DNA from: Bacillota bacterium | Lineage (GTDB): Bacteria > Bacillota_I > Bacilli_A > Erysipelotrichales > Erysipelotrichaceae | Direction of reading: 5' to 3' | Assembly (NCBI GenBank): GCA_023388535.1 | Contig: JAEWFZ010000038.1 | Span: 1 to 64,000 of the forward strand | Length of the DNA stretch: 64,000 nucleotides | Shown: in pieces, positions 8,348 to 16,355 of the stretch | Numbering within the stretch: position 1 is the stretch's first letter | How the letters are laid out: the number at the start of each line of letters is the position of its first letter | Program-made: the position numbers and the translations under genes | Notes under the pieces: generated by a model | What the model was told of the DNA's origin: nothing | The model's input: the letters and a program-made list of their open reading frames with translations, nothing else | The model's database searches: none

Positions 8348-9449
8348 GCATTAATCTCCTTTGTACACATTTACCAGACTCTATTTCAAATTTCATATGA
8401 GGACGTTTGATTTTTTCAAAAGGCTGATAGTTTGTCGTTGTTATAAATAATTGGGTATCTTTGGGGGTCATTTCTAAGAAACGTTGTTGATGAATCAAAT
8501 CAAGTTCAGAGAAGACATCATCGAGCAGAAGAATTGGTTTTTGTTTTGAAGTTAATTCAATAAATTTTGCTAGCGCTAATTTAATTGCTAAGATAACTAA
8601 TCGTTTTTGGCCTTGGGAAGCTATATTTGATATTAATTGCGTCTCAAAATAGGTTTCCAAATCATCGCGTTGTATACCAATGGTTGTTGCCTTGAGTATT
8701 TTATCGCGGGTTTCATTCTTCTTCATTTTTTCGAGCAATTGAGTTTCATAGTCGCTAATTTCTAAATCTTCAACATCGGATTTATAAATAAAATGAATTT
8801 TCGACTTACTGCCACTCAATTGTTGGTAGATTAATTCAACTTCACGATTTAGAAATTTAATTAATCGATGCCTTAATTGAATCACTAAGATCTGAGCTTG
8901 AACTACCTGATTGGTTAATATATCCAATAAGGTTTCATCAACTTGTTCGTTTTTTAAGAGTGCGTTGCGCTGACGTAGTAGTTTATTGGTTAATACCAAT
9001 TGTTGTAAATACATCGGCGAGAGTTTACCACAGAGCATATCAATTTCTCGTCGTCTCAAACGTGGAGAATCGTCGAAAAAATTCATATCATCTGGGGTAA
9101 ATAGGACTACTTGTAGATGGGTAATAAAATCTTTACTTGATAGTATTGGTGTTTTATTAACCAATAAGGCTTTTCCTTGTTTTTGAAGGACTACGATCAA
9201 ATTTTTAGAAACTTTCTTTTCGGTTTCTAAATCCATTTCTAAACGTCCATACAGTTTTTCTTTTTTAATTAAAAAACTTTCTTGATTGACGCGAAAGGAG
9301 CGTAAAGAACCAAGAAAAGCTAACGCTTCGATGATGTTGGTTTTACCTTGACCATTTCTCCCGATAAAAAGATTTAGACCTTCATAAAATTCAAAGGTCT
9401 CTTGATTATAGTTTCGAAAGTTAATTAACGATAGGCGATTAACTTTCAT
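8340..9449 (-). CDS. recF: DNA replication and repair protein RecF
   Basis: 369 aa from the ATG at 9449 (MKVNRLSLINF), preceded by a GGAGG site. The frame stays open 108 bp further upstream, but that stretch overlaps yaaA and does not resemble RecF. It is an SMC-like ATPase that loads RecA at gaps with RecO and RecR. Visible motifs are Walker A GRNGQGKTN, signature SQGQKR and Walker B LLLDDVFSELD. It overlaps yaaA by 11 bp and gyrB by 8 bp. Confidence 0.96.
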   Translation of the reverse strand: MKVNRLSLINFRNYNQETFEFYEGLNLFIGRNGQGKTNIIEALAFLGSLRSFRVNQESFLIKKEKLYGRLEMDLETEKKVSKNLIVVLQKQGKALLVNKTPILSSKDFITHLQVVLFTPDDMNFFDDSPRLRRREIDMLCGKLSPMYLQQLVLTNKLLRQRNALLKNEQVDETLLDILTNQVVQAQILVIQLRHRLIKFLNREVELIYQQLSGSKSKIHFIYKSDVEDLEISDYETQLLEKMKKNETRDKILKATTIGIQRDDLETYFETQLISNIASQGQKRLVILAIKLALAKFIELTSKQKPILLLDDVFSELDLIHQQRFLEMTPKDTQLFITTTNYQPFEKIKRPHMKFEIESGKCVQRRLMHG

Positions 9450-9645
9450 GATCCTCCAATATAATCTCTTCTCCATCGATAAAGATTTCATCTTCAGGAT
9501 ACAATTTCCTACCACGTCTATGTTCACTTTCTCCATTGACAAGAATATCAAATTCATGAATTCTCATTTTTGCTTCGCCACCCGTTTGAACATAACCAAG
9601 TGCTTTCAATAGTTGACCAAGCGTAATATAGTCTTTTTCTGCCAT
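9439..9645 (-). CDS. yaaA: S4-domain RNA-binding protein YaaA
   Basis: 68 aa with a single S4 fold: LGQLLKALGYVQTGGEAK, followed by EFDILVNGE and GRKLYPEDE. This small protein typically lies between dnaN and recF in low-GC Gram-positives. AAGGGG lies before the ATG. It is the first gene of the yaaA-recF-gyrB-gyrA operon; its exact RNA target is not known from the sequence. Confidence 0.92.
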   Translation of the reverse strand: MAEKDYITLGQLLKALGYVQTGGEAKMRIHEFDILVNGESEHRRGRKLYPEDEIFIDGEEIILEDHES

Positions 9646-9672
9646 GGAACTTACCCCTTTTCGAACGGCTTA

Positions 9673-9703
9673 ATTATACCAAAAAACGAGCAACTTTTCC
9701 ACA
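9673..9703 (-). promoter_or_regulatory. yaaA-recF-gyrBA promoter with DnaA box over the -35
   Basis: On the minus strand, TATAAT (9673-9678) with an extended TGG, a 17-nt spacer, and TGGAAA as the -35 (9696-9701). The -35 lies inside TGTGGAAAA (9695-9703), one mismatch from the DnaA box TGTGGATAA. The same arrangement occurs at the dnaA promoter. A palindrome, CGATATT/AATATCG, lies just upstream at 9708-9725. Confidence 0.65.
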
Positions 9704-9759
9704 GCATCGATATTCAAAAATATCGCTTAAAGAGTATACTTTTTAATTATTTAGCAAAT

Positions 9760-9787
9760 AAAAAAACCTCGGAAATATGATCCGAGG
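9760..9787 (-). terminator. terminator of dnaN
   Basis: A CCTCGGA/TCCGAGG stem with a 7-nt loop and a minus-strand run of T. It lies 14 bp past the dnaN stop and separates dnaN from the yaaA-gyr operon. Confidence 0.88.
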
Positions 9788-9800
9788 AATTTACGATAAA

Positions 9801-10925
9801 TTAATCAAAAGTTCTAACTGGTAAAATCAATTGTAACAAGGTCTCATCTTGAGGATTTAAAATCAAAAATGGTTTTAATTCACCAGAAAATTTAATCAAA
9901 ACATCGCTGCTATTGATTGAACGCAAAGCTTCATCCATAAATTTACCAGAAAAAGATAAACGTAACGGTTCGCCTTCAAAATGATTAACCATTAAGGTTT
10001 CCTTTGAGGAACCAATTTCTTGAGATTGAGAGGTCAATAGGACATTATCTTCCTGAATATCCATTCTCACCGTAGAGGTGCCATCCATACGGATAAAGAT
10101 GGCTCTGCCTATAGCCGATTTTAAGTCGTTGGTATTCATAATAATTTCATTGACAAAATTAATCGGAATAAGACGATTTGTTTCTGGGAAAACATCGTCT
10201 AATAATTGAGATTGAATTAAAATCGATTCGTTTTCAAATTGGATCTTTTTAGTATCCATAGCAATACTCAACTCGCCATCACCTTCTAATAAACGAACGA
10301 CTTCATCAAGAGCCTTTTTAGGAATGGTGATATTAAAAGGATCAATATCACTTTCAAAAGGTACTTGTTTACGAGCTAGACGGAAGGAATCCGTAGCTAC
10401 CGCGGTCAAATAATGTTTATCGTAACTAAAGTTTACCCCCATTAAAACCGGTCTAGTTAAACGATCGGAACTAGCAAAGGAGGTTTGGCGAATCATATCT
10501 GCTAAAAGATGACGATCTAAAACCAGTTGTGTCTTCGGTTTACTAAAATCAATTTTCGGATAAGAATCAACCACCATTGAGTTTAAAGTAAAAATAGCCA
10601 AATTTCCGGTAATCCGAACCATTAAACCATCAACCGTTTCCATGGTTAAACTATTACTATCCAATTTACGAACTATTTCTAATAAGTTACGAGCATCCAT
10701 TAAGATATTTCCGGTCTCATAAATTTTAAGTTGATTAATTTCATGTTCAACTAAAATTTCATGACGAATAGAAAATTCAGAACTAGCTCCAGTTAGGATT
10801 AAACGATCTTCTAAAATATCAATCTTAATCCCAGTTAGTGCTGGTAGTGGTGAAGTACTAGAAATAGCTTTTGAAACTAAAGATAGGCTATTGTAGAAGG
10901 TAGTTTTAGAAATAGTGAAGTTCAT
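9801..10925 (-). CDS. dnaN: DNA polymerase III sliding clamp, beta subunit
   Basis: 374 aa, the usual length, with three clamp domains of about 120 residues each. The C terminus LILPVRTFD matches the conserved clamp end (typically ...PVRT). It encircles DNA as a dimer and tethers polymerase, RecF-pathway and mismatch-repair factors. AAGGAG lies before the ATG. It is downstream of dnaA across a 136-bp gap carrying DnaA boxes. Confidence 0.97.
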   Translation of the reverse strand: MNFTISKTTFYNSLSLVSKAISSTSPLPALTGIKIDILEDRLILTGASSEFSIRHEILVEHEINQLKIYETGNILMDARNLLEIVRKLDSNSLTMETVDGLMVRITGNLAIFTLNSMVVDSYPKIDFSKPKTQLVLDRHLLADMIRQTSFASSDRLTRPVLMGVNFSYDKHYLTAVATDSFRLARKQVPFESDIDPFNITIPKKALDEVVRLLEGDGELSIAMDTKKIQFENESILIQSQLLDDVFPETNRLIPINFVNEIIMNTNDLKSAIGRAIFIRMDGTSTVRMDIQEDNVLLTSQSQEIGSSKETLMVNHFEGEPLRLSFSGKFMDEALRSINSSDVLIKFSGELKPFLILNPQDETLLQLILPVRTFD

Positions 10926-11061
10926 AGGGGCTCCTTTTTATTTTCTTTTATTTAAAACGTTATTATTATTAGTCCTGTGGAATATTGTGGATAACTCTTA
11001 AATACACAGTCTTTACACTATGATTCTAACATATTTGAGTGTGACTATTAATGTGGAATAG
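10926..11061. other. oriC: origin part 2: dnaA-dnaN intergenic, candidate unwinding element
   Basis: It carries a perfect DnaA box TGTGGATAA (10986-10994), the variants TGTGGAATA at 10976-10984 and 11052-11060, and a TTATTATTATTA run (10960-10971) 4 bp beyond the boxes. On the minus strand this reads box, GGAC, then TAA repeats. That resembles the DnaA-box plus DnaA-trio unwinding system of the Bacillus origin. A TGT-TAGAAT extended -10 for dnaN also appears to lie here. Confidence 0.7.
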
Positions 11062-12420
11062 TTATTGAGTTTTCAACAAATTCTTTTCTATCTCAGCGAT
11101 AGCTTGTTGGAAGAGGACATCTTTTTTAAGTAATTTTTCGACTTTATCGCAGGAAGCCATGATCGTAGAGTGATCACGGCGGCCAAATTCTTCTCCGATT
11201 TTAGCAAACGGTAAATCCAAATGACGTCGTGAAAGAAAGATGGCGATATGACGGGCATTGGCGATATTTTTCGTTCTTGTTTTGGAAACTAATTGAGATT
11301 TGGTTAAACCATAGTAGTCAGAAACAATCTTTTTTATTTTAGACATCGTAATTTCACTTCCATCTTTATCGCTTGGTTGCCCCTTAAAGGCTTTAATAGC
11401 GGTTTCTAAGGTAATTCTTTCCTGACTTTCAAAGGTTGAAAAAAACAACAAACGAGTTAAGCTTCCTTCTAAACTACGCACATCTTTAGAAAAATTAGTA
11501 ACTAAATAATCTAAAACTTCATCGTCAATAAGGTTGATATCCGATGATTGTTTCTCGAGTTTTGATTTTAAGATAGCTTTTGCGGTATCAAAAGCGGGTG
11601 AGTTGATAGAAACTTGTAAACCTGAAGAAAATCGCGAGATTAAGCGATCTTCCAAGCCACTAATTTCCGTAGGGAGACGATCTGAGGTAATGACGATTTG
11701 TTTTTTTCTTCCGACTAATTCATTGAATATGGAAAAGAAAACTTCATGCGTTTTTTCTTTATTACCAGCTAAAAATTGAATATCATCGATTAGAAATACA
11801 TCTAATTCCATCATATCCGCTTTAAACTTACCGATTGTGTTATTTTTAATGGTTAAATAAACTTTATCTATAAAGGAAGTAGAAGACATATAAATGACTT
11901 TTTTATCGGGTTGATGTTCCAAAATATAATTACCAACCGCGTTCAATAAATGGGTCTTACCGAGTCCAGAATTACCATAAATAAACAAAGGATTATATAA
12001 AGATCCGGGGCTATAAGCACAGGCTAAAGCCGCCGCATGACTTTCCTTATTGCTTGGACCTACCACAAAATTATCAAAAGTATAGGCGCCAATGACGTTA
12101 TTTTTAATTTTTTCTTCAACGATTTTTGAATCTATAATTTTTTCCTGTTTGACTTCAGCAGGTAGCAATACTTGAATATTCTCGACTTGTACGGGAAGGA
12201 TTTGGTTGATACATTCTTTAATGAAATCCTTTTGTTGAAGGAATACTTCACGGTTTACGGTCATTGGTACTTGGATAACTACTGAATCTGAACCAATCGA
12301 TACCAATTTCGAATCAGCAATGAAGTTACTAAAGATGTTTTTGTCGAACTTGTTACTTTCCTTTATTATGTCAAGAGTTTTATTCCAAGTATCTAACAAC
12401 AACACATCCATGGTACTCAT
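11062..12420 (-). CDS. dnaA: chromosomal replication initiator DnaA
   Basis: 452 aa from the ATG at 12420, which has AAGGAG at good spacing. An in-frame TTG 6 bp upstream is too close to that site. Domain I is N-terminal. The AAA+ domain shows Walker A YGNSGLGKTH and Walker B LIDDIQFLAG. The C-terminal helix-turn-helix carries GRRDHSTIMASCDK, the DnaA-box-binding signature. It binds the flanking box clusters to open the origin. It is probably autoregulated, since a DnaA-box-like sequence covers its promoter -35. Confidence 0.98.
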   Translation of the reverse strand: MSTMDVLLLDTWNKTLDIIKESNKFDKNIFSNFIADSKLVSIGSDSVVIQVPMTVNREVFLQQKDFIKECINQILPVQVENIQVLLPAEVKQEKIIDSKIVEEKIKNNVIGAYTFDNFVVGPSNKESHAAALACAYSPGSLYNPLFIYGNSGLGKTHLLNAVGNYILEHQPDKKVIYMSSTSFIDKVYLTIKNNTIGKFKADMMELDVFLIDDIQFLAGNKEKTHEVFFSIFNELVGRKKQIVITSDRLPTEISGLEDRLISRFSSGLQVSINSPAFDTAKAILKSKLEKQSSDINLIDDEVLDYLVTNFSKDVRSLEGSLTRLLFFSTFESQERITLETAIKAFKGQPSDKDGSEITMSKIKKIVSDYYGLTKSQLVSKTRTKNIANARHIAIFLSRRHLDLPFAKIGEEFGRRDHSTIMASCDKVEKLLKKDVLFQQAIAEIEKNLLKTQ

Positions 12421-12770
12421 ACACAAAACTCCTTACTTGTAATCAATATGATATACAATATCGAAACAAATTTCCAACGAAAAAACGAAGTAAACTGAGT
12501 TTTCCACATTTTTCTGTTTACAAGTCCTTATTATAGGTATAAAACAGCTAGTTTTCCACAGTTTTCCACATCTTTTCAATGTGGATAAATTGTTAATAAC
12601 TTGATGTTGATAACATATTGTTAAAAGTTGTTGAAAACTAACAATTAAATTCACAAATAATGTGGATAAGAGAGTATCAAAAAGTCCTTTATTTAGTGGC
12701 ATTTGTAAATTTTCCCCAAGTTTTGACAGCTGTGGAAAACCACTAATTGTGGATTGTGGAAAATATGTTA
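12421..12770. other. oriC: origin part 1: DnaA-box cluster upstream of dnaA
   Basis: Dense DnaA boxes. Perfect TGTGGATAA at 12580-12588 and 12661-12669. TTTTCCACA (one mismatch) at 12500-12508, 12552-12560 and 12562-12570. TGTGGAAAA at 12731-12739 and 12755-12763, and TGTGGATTG at 12749-12757. Degenerate TGTTNANAA repeats fill 12591-12637. Gene direction switches here: everything to the left reads leftward and most genes to the right read rightward, as expected for a bidirectional origin. Confidence 0.9.
12530..12560 (-). promoter_or_regulatory. dnaA promoter with DnaA box over the -35
   Basis: On the minus strand, TGGAAA (12553-12558), a 17-nt spacer and TATAAT (12530-12535). The -35 lies inside TGTGGAAAA (12552-12560), with another copy adjacent at 12562-12570. 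This is a natural layout for DnaA autorepression. Confidence 0.7.
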
Positions 12771-13033
12771 ATAAAAGTACGTTTTATTCAACAAAAAACC
12801 ACAAATAATACTGAAAATACTAACAAATCTAAAAAATGTAAAAAACAAAAAGGTTAACACTAATAAAACGTATAGGAAAAGCATTATGTGATCCAAAAAA
12901 TAAAGAAAAAGCATCTATTATTGATGGTTTAATAGTGAAAAAATAGATATAAAGAGAATTTAAGTATCGATAGAGGTTGTGAAATTCTTATAAAACGGTC
13001 CTTTATTTTTTACTTTTTCTACTATTATTCCGG
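12771..13033. other. AT-rich spacer between origin boxes and rpmH
   Basis: 263 bp, very AT-rich, with no DnaA box and no RNA gene that I can see. It contains one protein-like run of 31 codons on the plus strand (12851-12946, ending in TAG) that has no start codon; see findings. The rest looks like spacer or DNA-unwinding sequence. Confidence 0.4.
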
Positions 13034-13062
13034 TTGAACTCTGCTTTAGAATACGATATAAT
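13034..13062 (+). promoter_or_regulatory. rpmH promoter
   Basis: TTGAAC (13034-13039), a 17-nt spacer and TATAAT (13057-13062): a near-consensus SigA promoter. The predicted start is near 13069, giving a 36-nt leader before rpmH. Confidence 0.85.
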
Positions 13063-13104
13063 CATAAAGCAATTGCTCTCAATAACGAAACGGGGGTGTT
13101 CTAT

Positions 13105-13239
13105 ATGAAAAGAACGTATCAACCGAGCAAAAGAAAACATCAAAGAACTCATGGTTTCAGAGCCAGAATGAAAACTGTTGGCGGACGTCGTGTATTAGCT
13201 CGTCGTCGCGCAAAAGGAAGAGTTAGATTATCTGCATAA
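13105..13239 (+). CDS. rpmH: 50S ribosomal protein L34
   Basis: 44 aa, the normal length: begins MKRTYQPSKRKHQ and continues with THGFRARM and GGRRVLARRRAKGR. This highly basic protein of the large ribosomal subunit is always near the origin in these bacteria. A GGGGGTG site lies before the ATG. It is followed at once by a terminator-like hairpin and then rnpA. Confidence 0.97.
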   Translation: MKRTYQPSKRKHQRTHGFRARMKTVGGRRVLARRRAKGRVRLSA

Positions 13240-13263
13240 AAGCTACTATCGAGGTAGCTTTTT
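13238..13263 (+). terminator. intergenic hairpin between rpmH and rnpA (partial terminator)
   Basis: AAAAGCTAC pairs with GTAGCTTTT around a 7-nt loop, running into TTTTTA. It overlaps the rpmH stop and stands directly before rnpA. It probably lowers rnpA expression relative to L34. The only GAGG near rnpA lies in this hairpin. Confidence 0.65.
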
Positions 13264-13272
13264 ATTCATGCT

Positions 13273-13632
13273 ATGAAAAAACAATTCAGAGTATTAAAAA
13301 ATCAAGAATTCCAAGAAATCATTAAAACTAAAAACTTTCTTGTCGAAGCGCCCTTTACCTTATATATAAGGAAACGAAAATTAGCCCATAGTCGAATCGG
13401 TATTGGGGTTGGTAAACGCTTAGGTCATGCGGTGATTCGAAATAAGATCAAACGACAAGTAAGGATGATGGTTAATGCGATATGGAACTATGATGAAGAT
13501 TTTGATTGTATTGTGATGATAGGCCGTCAGTATCAAATAAAAGAGTTTCATAAAAATCAAGAAATATTGAAAAAGGCCTATAAAAAAGTTAAAATGAGAA
13601 ATGTTGTATCAAAAGGAGAATTACATGTTTAA
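13273..13632 (+). CDS. rnpA: ribonuclease P protein component
   Basis: 119 aa, the normal length. The basic protein subunit of RNase P, which matures tRNA 5' ends. The signature is RIGIGVGKRLGHAVIRNKIK, containing the RNR-type motif. The start ATG has no clear Shine-Dalgarno; an ATT 9 bp upstream would be better spaced from GAGG, but ATT starts are rare. The end overlaps yidC by 8 bp. Confidence 0.95.
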   Translation: MKKQFRVLKNQEFQEIIKTKNFLVEAPFTLYIRKRKLAHSRIGIGVGKRLGHAVIRNKIKRQVRMMVNAIWNYDEDFDCIVMIGRQYQIKEFHKNQEILKKAYKKVKMRNVVSKGELHV

Positions 13633-14476
13633 AACGAAGAAGGGGAAAAATGTAGCGCTTGCGCTAATATTACTACTTGTATTAACCGCCTGTGCCCCAA
13701 TTATTAATCCAGAAACTGGAAAAATATTTCCAGAGAAAATTATTGATTTAACCAGTCCTTGGTCCTTTGGTGAACTTGGTTGGTTCAATGCTTTAATTGT
13801 TTGGCCCTTAGCACAAGCTATTAACTTTTTATCTAAGTATATGAACGTAACCGTAGCCATTATTTTGGTTACGCTATTCACCCGTATCTTAACGCTTCCA
13901 TTAACGGAAAAATCAACTTTGATGACTCAAAAAATGCAGGAAATGCAACCTGAGTTAAATCGCTTAGAAGAAAAATATCGCGGCCTCAAAGATGAAAACG
14001 CCCAAATGCGTAAGATGCAAGAGACCCAAGCTATTTACAAGAAACACGATGTCAATCCATTATCTAGTATGGGTGGTTTGTTCATTCAATTCCCAATTAT
14101 GATTGGAATGTGGCAAGCGGTTCAACGCTCTCAAGCGGTATTAAGTGGATCGCTATTTGGAACACCATTGGAAGTTTCACCAAAACAAGCTATTTCGGAA
14201 ATGAATATCCTCTTCATAGCCCTCTTTGTTTTAATGATTCTAAGCCAATTTGTAGTTACTAAATTACCACAATACTTGGCGGAGAAAAAGCGTAAAACTT
14301 ACCCTAACGACAAACCAGTTAAACAACAAGGTCAAGGTATGCAATACTTCATGGTCGCGTTCATTGCTTTTATCGCCTTTGGATGGCCAATGGCTATGAC
14401 CATTTACTGGTTAAGTGGTAATATGATCCAATTATTACAAACTTTCTATATTCATCAAAAATACGGAAAGCAATAA
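13625..14476 (+). CDS. yidC: membrane protein insertase YidC/OxaA, lipoprotein type
   Basis: 283 aa from the ATG at 13625, which has AAGGAG at proper spacing. A lipoprotein signal (residues 1-23) ends in the lipobox LTAC with Cys23, as in Bacillus SpoIIIJ/MisCA. About five membrane helices follow. The conserved region includes FTRILTLPLT, a cytoplasmic helical hairpin (QKMQEMQPELNRLEEKY), and QFPIMIGMWQAV. It inserts membrane proteins with or without SecYEG and is co-transcribed with rnpA and jag. Confidence 0.95.
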   Translation: MFKTKKGKNVALALILLLVLTACAPIINPETGKIFPEKIIDLTSPWSFGELGWFNALIVWPLAQAINFLSKYMNVTVAIILVTLFTRILTLPLTEKSTLMTQKMQEMQPELNRLEEKYRGLKDENAQMRKMQETQAIYKKHDVNPLSSMGGLFIQFPIMIGMWQAVQRSQAVLSGSLFGTPLEVSPKQAISEMNILFIALFVLMILSQFVVTKLPQYLAEKKRKTYPNDKPVKQQGQGMQYFMVAFIAFIAFGWPMAMTIYWLSGNMIQLLQTFYIHQKYGKQ

Positions 14477-14488
14477 GGAGTGAAATAA

Positions 14489-15097
14489 ATGGCAATTTAT
14501 ACCGGAAAAAATTTAGAAGAAGTTCTACGTCAAGCCGCTCTTGAAGAAAACGTAGAAATGGAACAACTCGAATATAGCATTATCGAAGAAAATAAAGGTT
14601 TTCTTGGACTTGGGGCATCGATTACGGTTGATGTTCGCTCACAAGTGGATGAAGGAACCTTCATCGCCGAATATTTTGAAAAATTCTTTGAAAATATTAA
14701 CATGGAAGCGGAAATCGATGTCGATTTAATCGATAATCGCTACAAAGTTAACTTGGATGCTGAAAACAACGCCGTAATTATCGGTCGTGGTGGTCAATCG
14801 CTACAAGGATTAAATACGTTAATTCGATCCGTAGCGAGCGCTCAATACAAACGTCGGGTACCGGTTTCTGTAGATATCAACAACTACAAAGAAGATCGTT
14901 ATCAAAAATTAGAACATATGGCGCGCCGTGTTGCCCGCAATGTTTCTAGAAATCATGTGGCCGCTAGCTTAGATCCGATGCCTAGTGACGAACGAAGAAT
15001 TGTACATCAAGCCTTATCCAATTATAATGGCGTGGTCACCGAATCGGTTGGTGAAGGCCAACAACGTCACATCGTCATTCGCTACGAAGAACAGTAA
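14489..15097 (+). CDS. jag: RNA-binding protein Jag/KhpB
   Basis: 202 aa. Jag-N domain at residues 1-50 (ending GFLGLGA). KH domain with the IIGRGGQSLQGL loop near residue 95. R3H domain at the end with RxxxH (RRVARNVSRNH). A cytoplasmic RNA-binding protein that usually follows yidC and influences cell division and elongation. In many relatives mnmE follows; here a terminator does, and mnmG lies 43 kb away. Confidence 0.93.
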   Translation: MAIYTGKNLEEVLRQAALEENVEMEQLEYSIIEENKGFLGLGASITVDVRSQVDEGTFIAEYFEKFFENINMEAEIDVDLIDNRYKVNLDAENNAVIIGRGGQSLQGLNTLIRSVASAQYKRRVPVSVDINNYKEDRYQKLEHMARRVARNVSRNHVAASLDPMPSDERRIVHQALSNYNGVVTESVGEGQQRHIVIRYEEQ

Positions 15098-15100
15098 ATA

Positions 15101-15130
15101 AAAGGTATTTCTTAACGGAAATACCTTTTT
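15101..15130 (+). terminator. terminator after jag
   Basis: AAAGGTATTTC pairs with GAAATACCTTT around a 6-nt loop and is followed by T residues. Flanking A and T runs let it work for both jag and the convergent lipoprotein gene. Confidence 0.85.
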
Positions 15131-16278
15131 CTATGAATTTATTTTTTTTACATTTAAGTCTACGGATTTGACCTCATAATTTAACAAATTACGATAATTT
15201 ACATCATCCACCAAATCAAAAACTACATTAACTGTATAGTAATATTCGGTGAAACGATTAAGCAGCGAAATTTTTACGGAATGACTTCCATCGCTTCGTT
15301 GTTGGTATTCAATATTATCGATTGGAAATAACGACGAATACTCAAGATAAGCAATATCGTATTTTTCATGTCGACCATCGACTTGAATCACATACTCTTC
15401 TAAAGGATCTGCCATATATTTTTCCCAATTTTTTGGATACATAGCGCTTAATAAAGTTTCAACGATCCAAGTTTCTACGGCCATATAATCTTCATTTCCT
15501 TCTATCAAGCTACGATGTTCTCTTAACTCATCTTCCCAATTGATAGACAAGGCACTGGCTAAAGCAAGCCAAGCCGAATGTGAATTTTCTATATCTTCAT
15601 TGTTATCGTAGCGCATAACGGATTGATACGCTATCGCTTTAGCCAACGTAAAATAATGGCTGTCTTCAAAAAACGAATGATCGACAAAGGTTTCTGCTTC
15701 AACTTCTACGACATTATATGGACTTTCTCCGGAATCGGTCAAATACCAAACAACTTCTTGATTTCCTTTAGTGGCTACGATCCGATATTCGGGTATAGTT
15801 CGATAATCGACATCGAGTACATAGATTTTTCCTTTTTCTAAATTATGGTTGGTTTCTGATAAGATTCTAAAGGTATTAAGCCAAGGAATATATTCAAGAT
15901 ATTGATAACTGAGAGTAACCCCATCTTGGGGTACCGTAAGTCGCATTGGTGTGTATTCATTGGTAAGGCTGAGTTTAATCTCTTCTCCTTGCAAAGATTG
16001 ATATTCTTTTGATTTGGCTGGTAGTAAAGCGTTATTAGATGTGAACTATCTACCACAGGTGTTTCGACTTCTGTTTCTACTGGAGTTTCAATCGGCGTTT
16101 CAGCAGGGGTCTCAATTGGAGTATCTACCGGCGTTTCCAGCGGCGTTTCCATTGGAGTATCTACCGGTGTTTCAATCGGCGCCTCAGTAACTCCTGATTC
16201 AACTGGCGGAGTTTCAATAACTTTTGGAGAACAAGCTAATAAAAGAGCGCTTAAGAGAATTATTATTATCTTTTTCAT
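15131..16278 (-). pseudogene. lipoprotein gene split by one frameshift
   Basis: A lipoprotein signal (MKKIIIILLSALLLAC, Cys16) at 16278 is followed by a Glu/Thr/Pro repeat linker coded by 12-bp units. The frame is then lost between about 16048 and 16030. The downstream frame opens right after a TAG at 16046-16048 and reads about 300 residues (SNNALLPAKSKEYQ..., then EEIKLSLTNEY) to the stop at 15131. Together they make one protein of about 380 aa of unknown function, attached to the outer face of the membrane. The shift equals a 1-nt deletion. I see no classic slippery site, so decay or sequencing error is more likely than programmed shifting. Confidence 0.7.
16058..16189 (-). repeat. 12-bp minisatellite coding an ETP-rich linker
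   Basis: Eleven imperfect 12-bp units of the form GGNGTTTCNANN (plus strand), coding four-residue blocks such as ETPV, DTPM, ETPL. The unit length is a multiple of three, so copy-number change alters linker length without breaking the frame. Confidence 0.85.
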
Positions 16279-16355
16279 GATAGACTCCTTTCTTATGTCA
16301 AATATAACACAAACTCAAGCTCGACTTCTATAGGATTTTAAGACTAGGTCAATGT

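Noticed and set aside
8986..9186. Plus-strand open frame inside recF
   Set aside because: Antisense shadow of a clearly coding recF with no ribosome site or family signature.
9449..9557. Longer RecF start at 9557
   Set aside because: It would overlap nearly half of yaaA, lacks a ribosome site, and the extra residues do not match RecF, whereas 9449 has GGAGG.
12433..12702. 89-codon minus-strand open frame in the origin region
   Set aside because: It overlaps the dnaA promoter and many DnaA boxes, has no ribosome site, and its translation is low-complexity and unlike a protein family.
16028..16048. Programmed -1 ribosomal frameshift in the lipoprotein
   Set aside because: No X-XXY-YYZ slippery heptamer or following strong structure is visible; mutation or read error is simpler.
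16058..16189. CRISPR-like array of short repeats
   Set aside because: Units are 12 bp, contiguous without spacers, and code an ETP-rich linker in frame.
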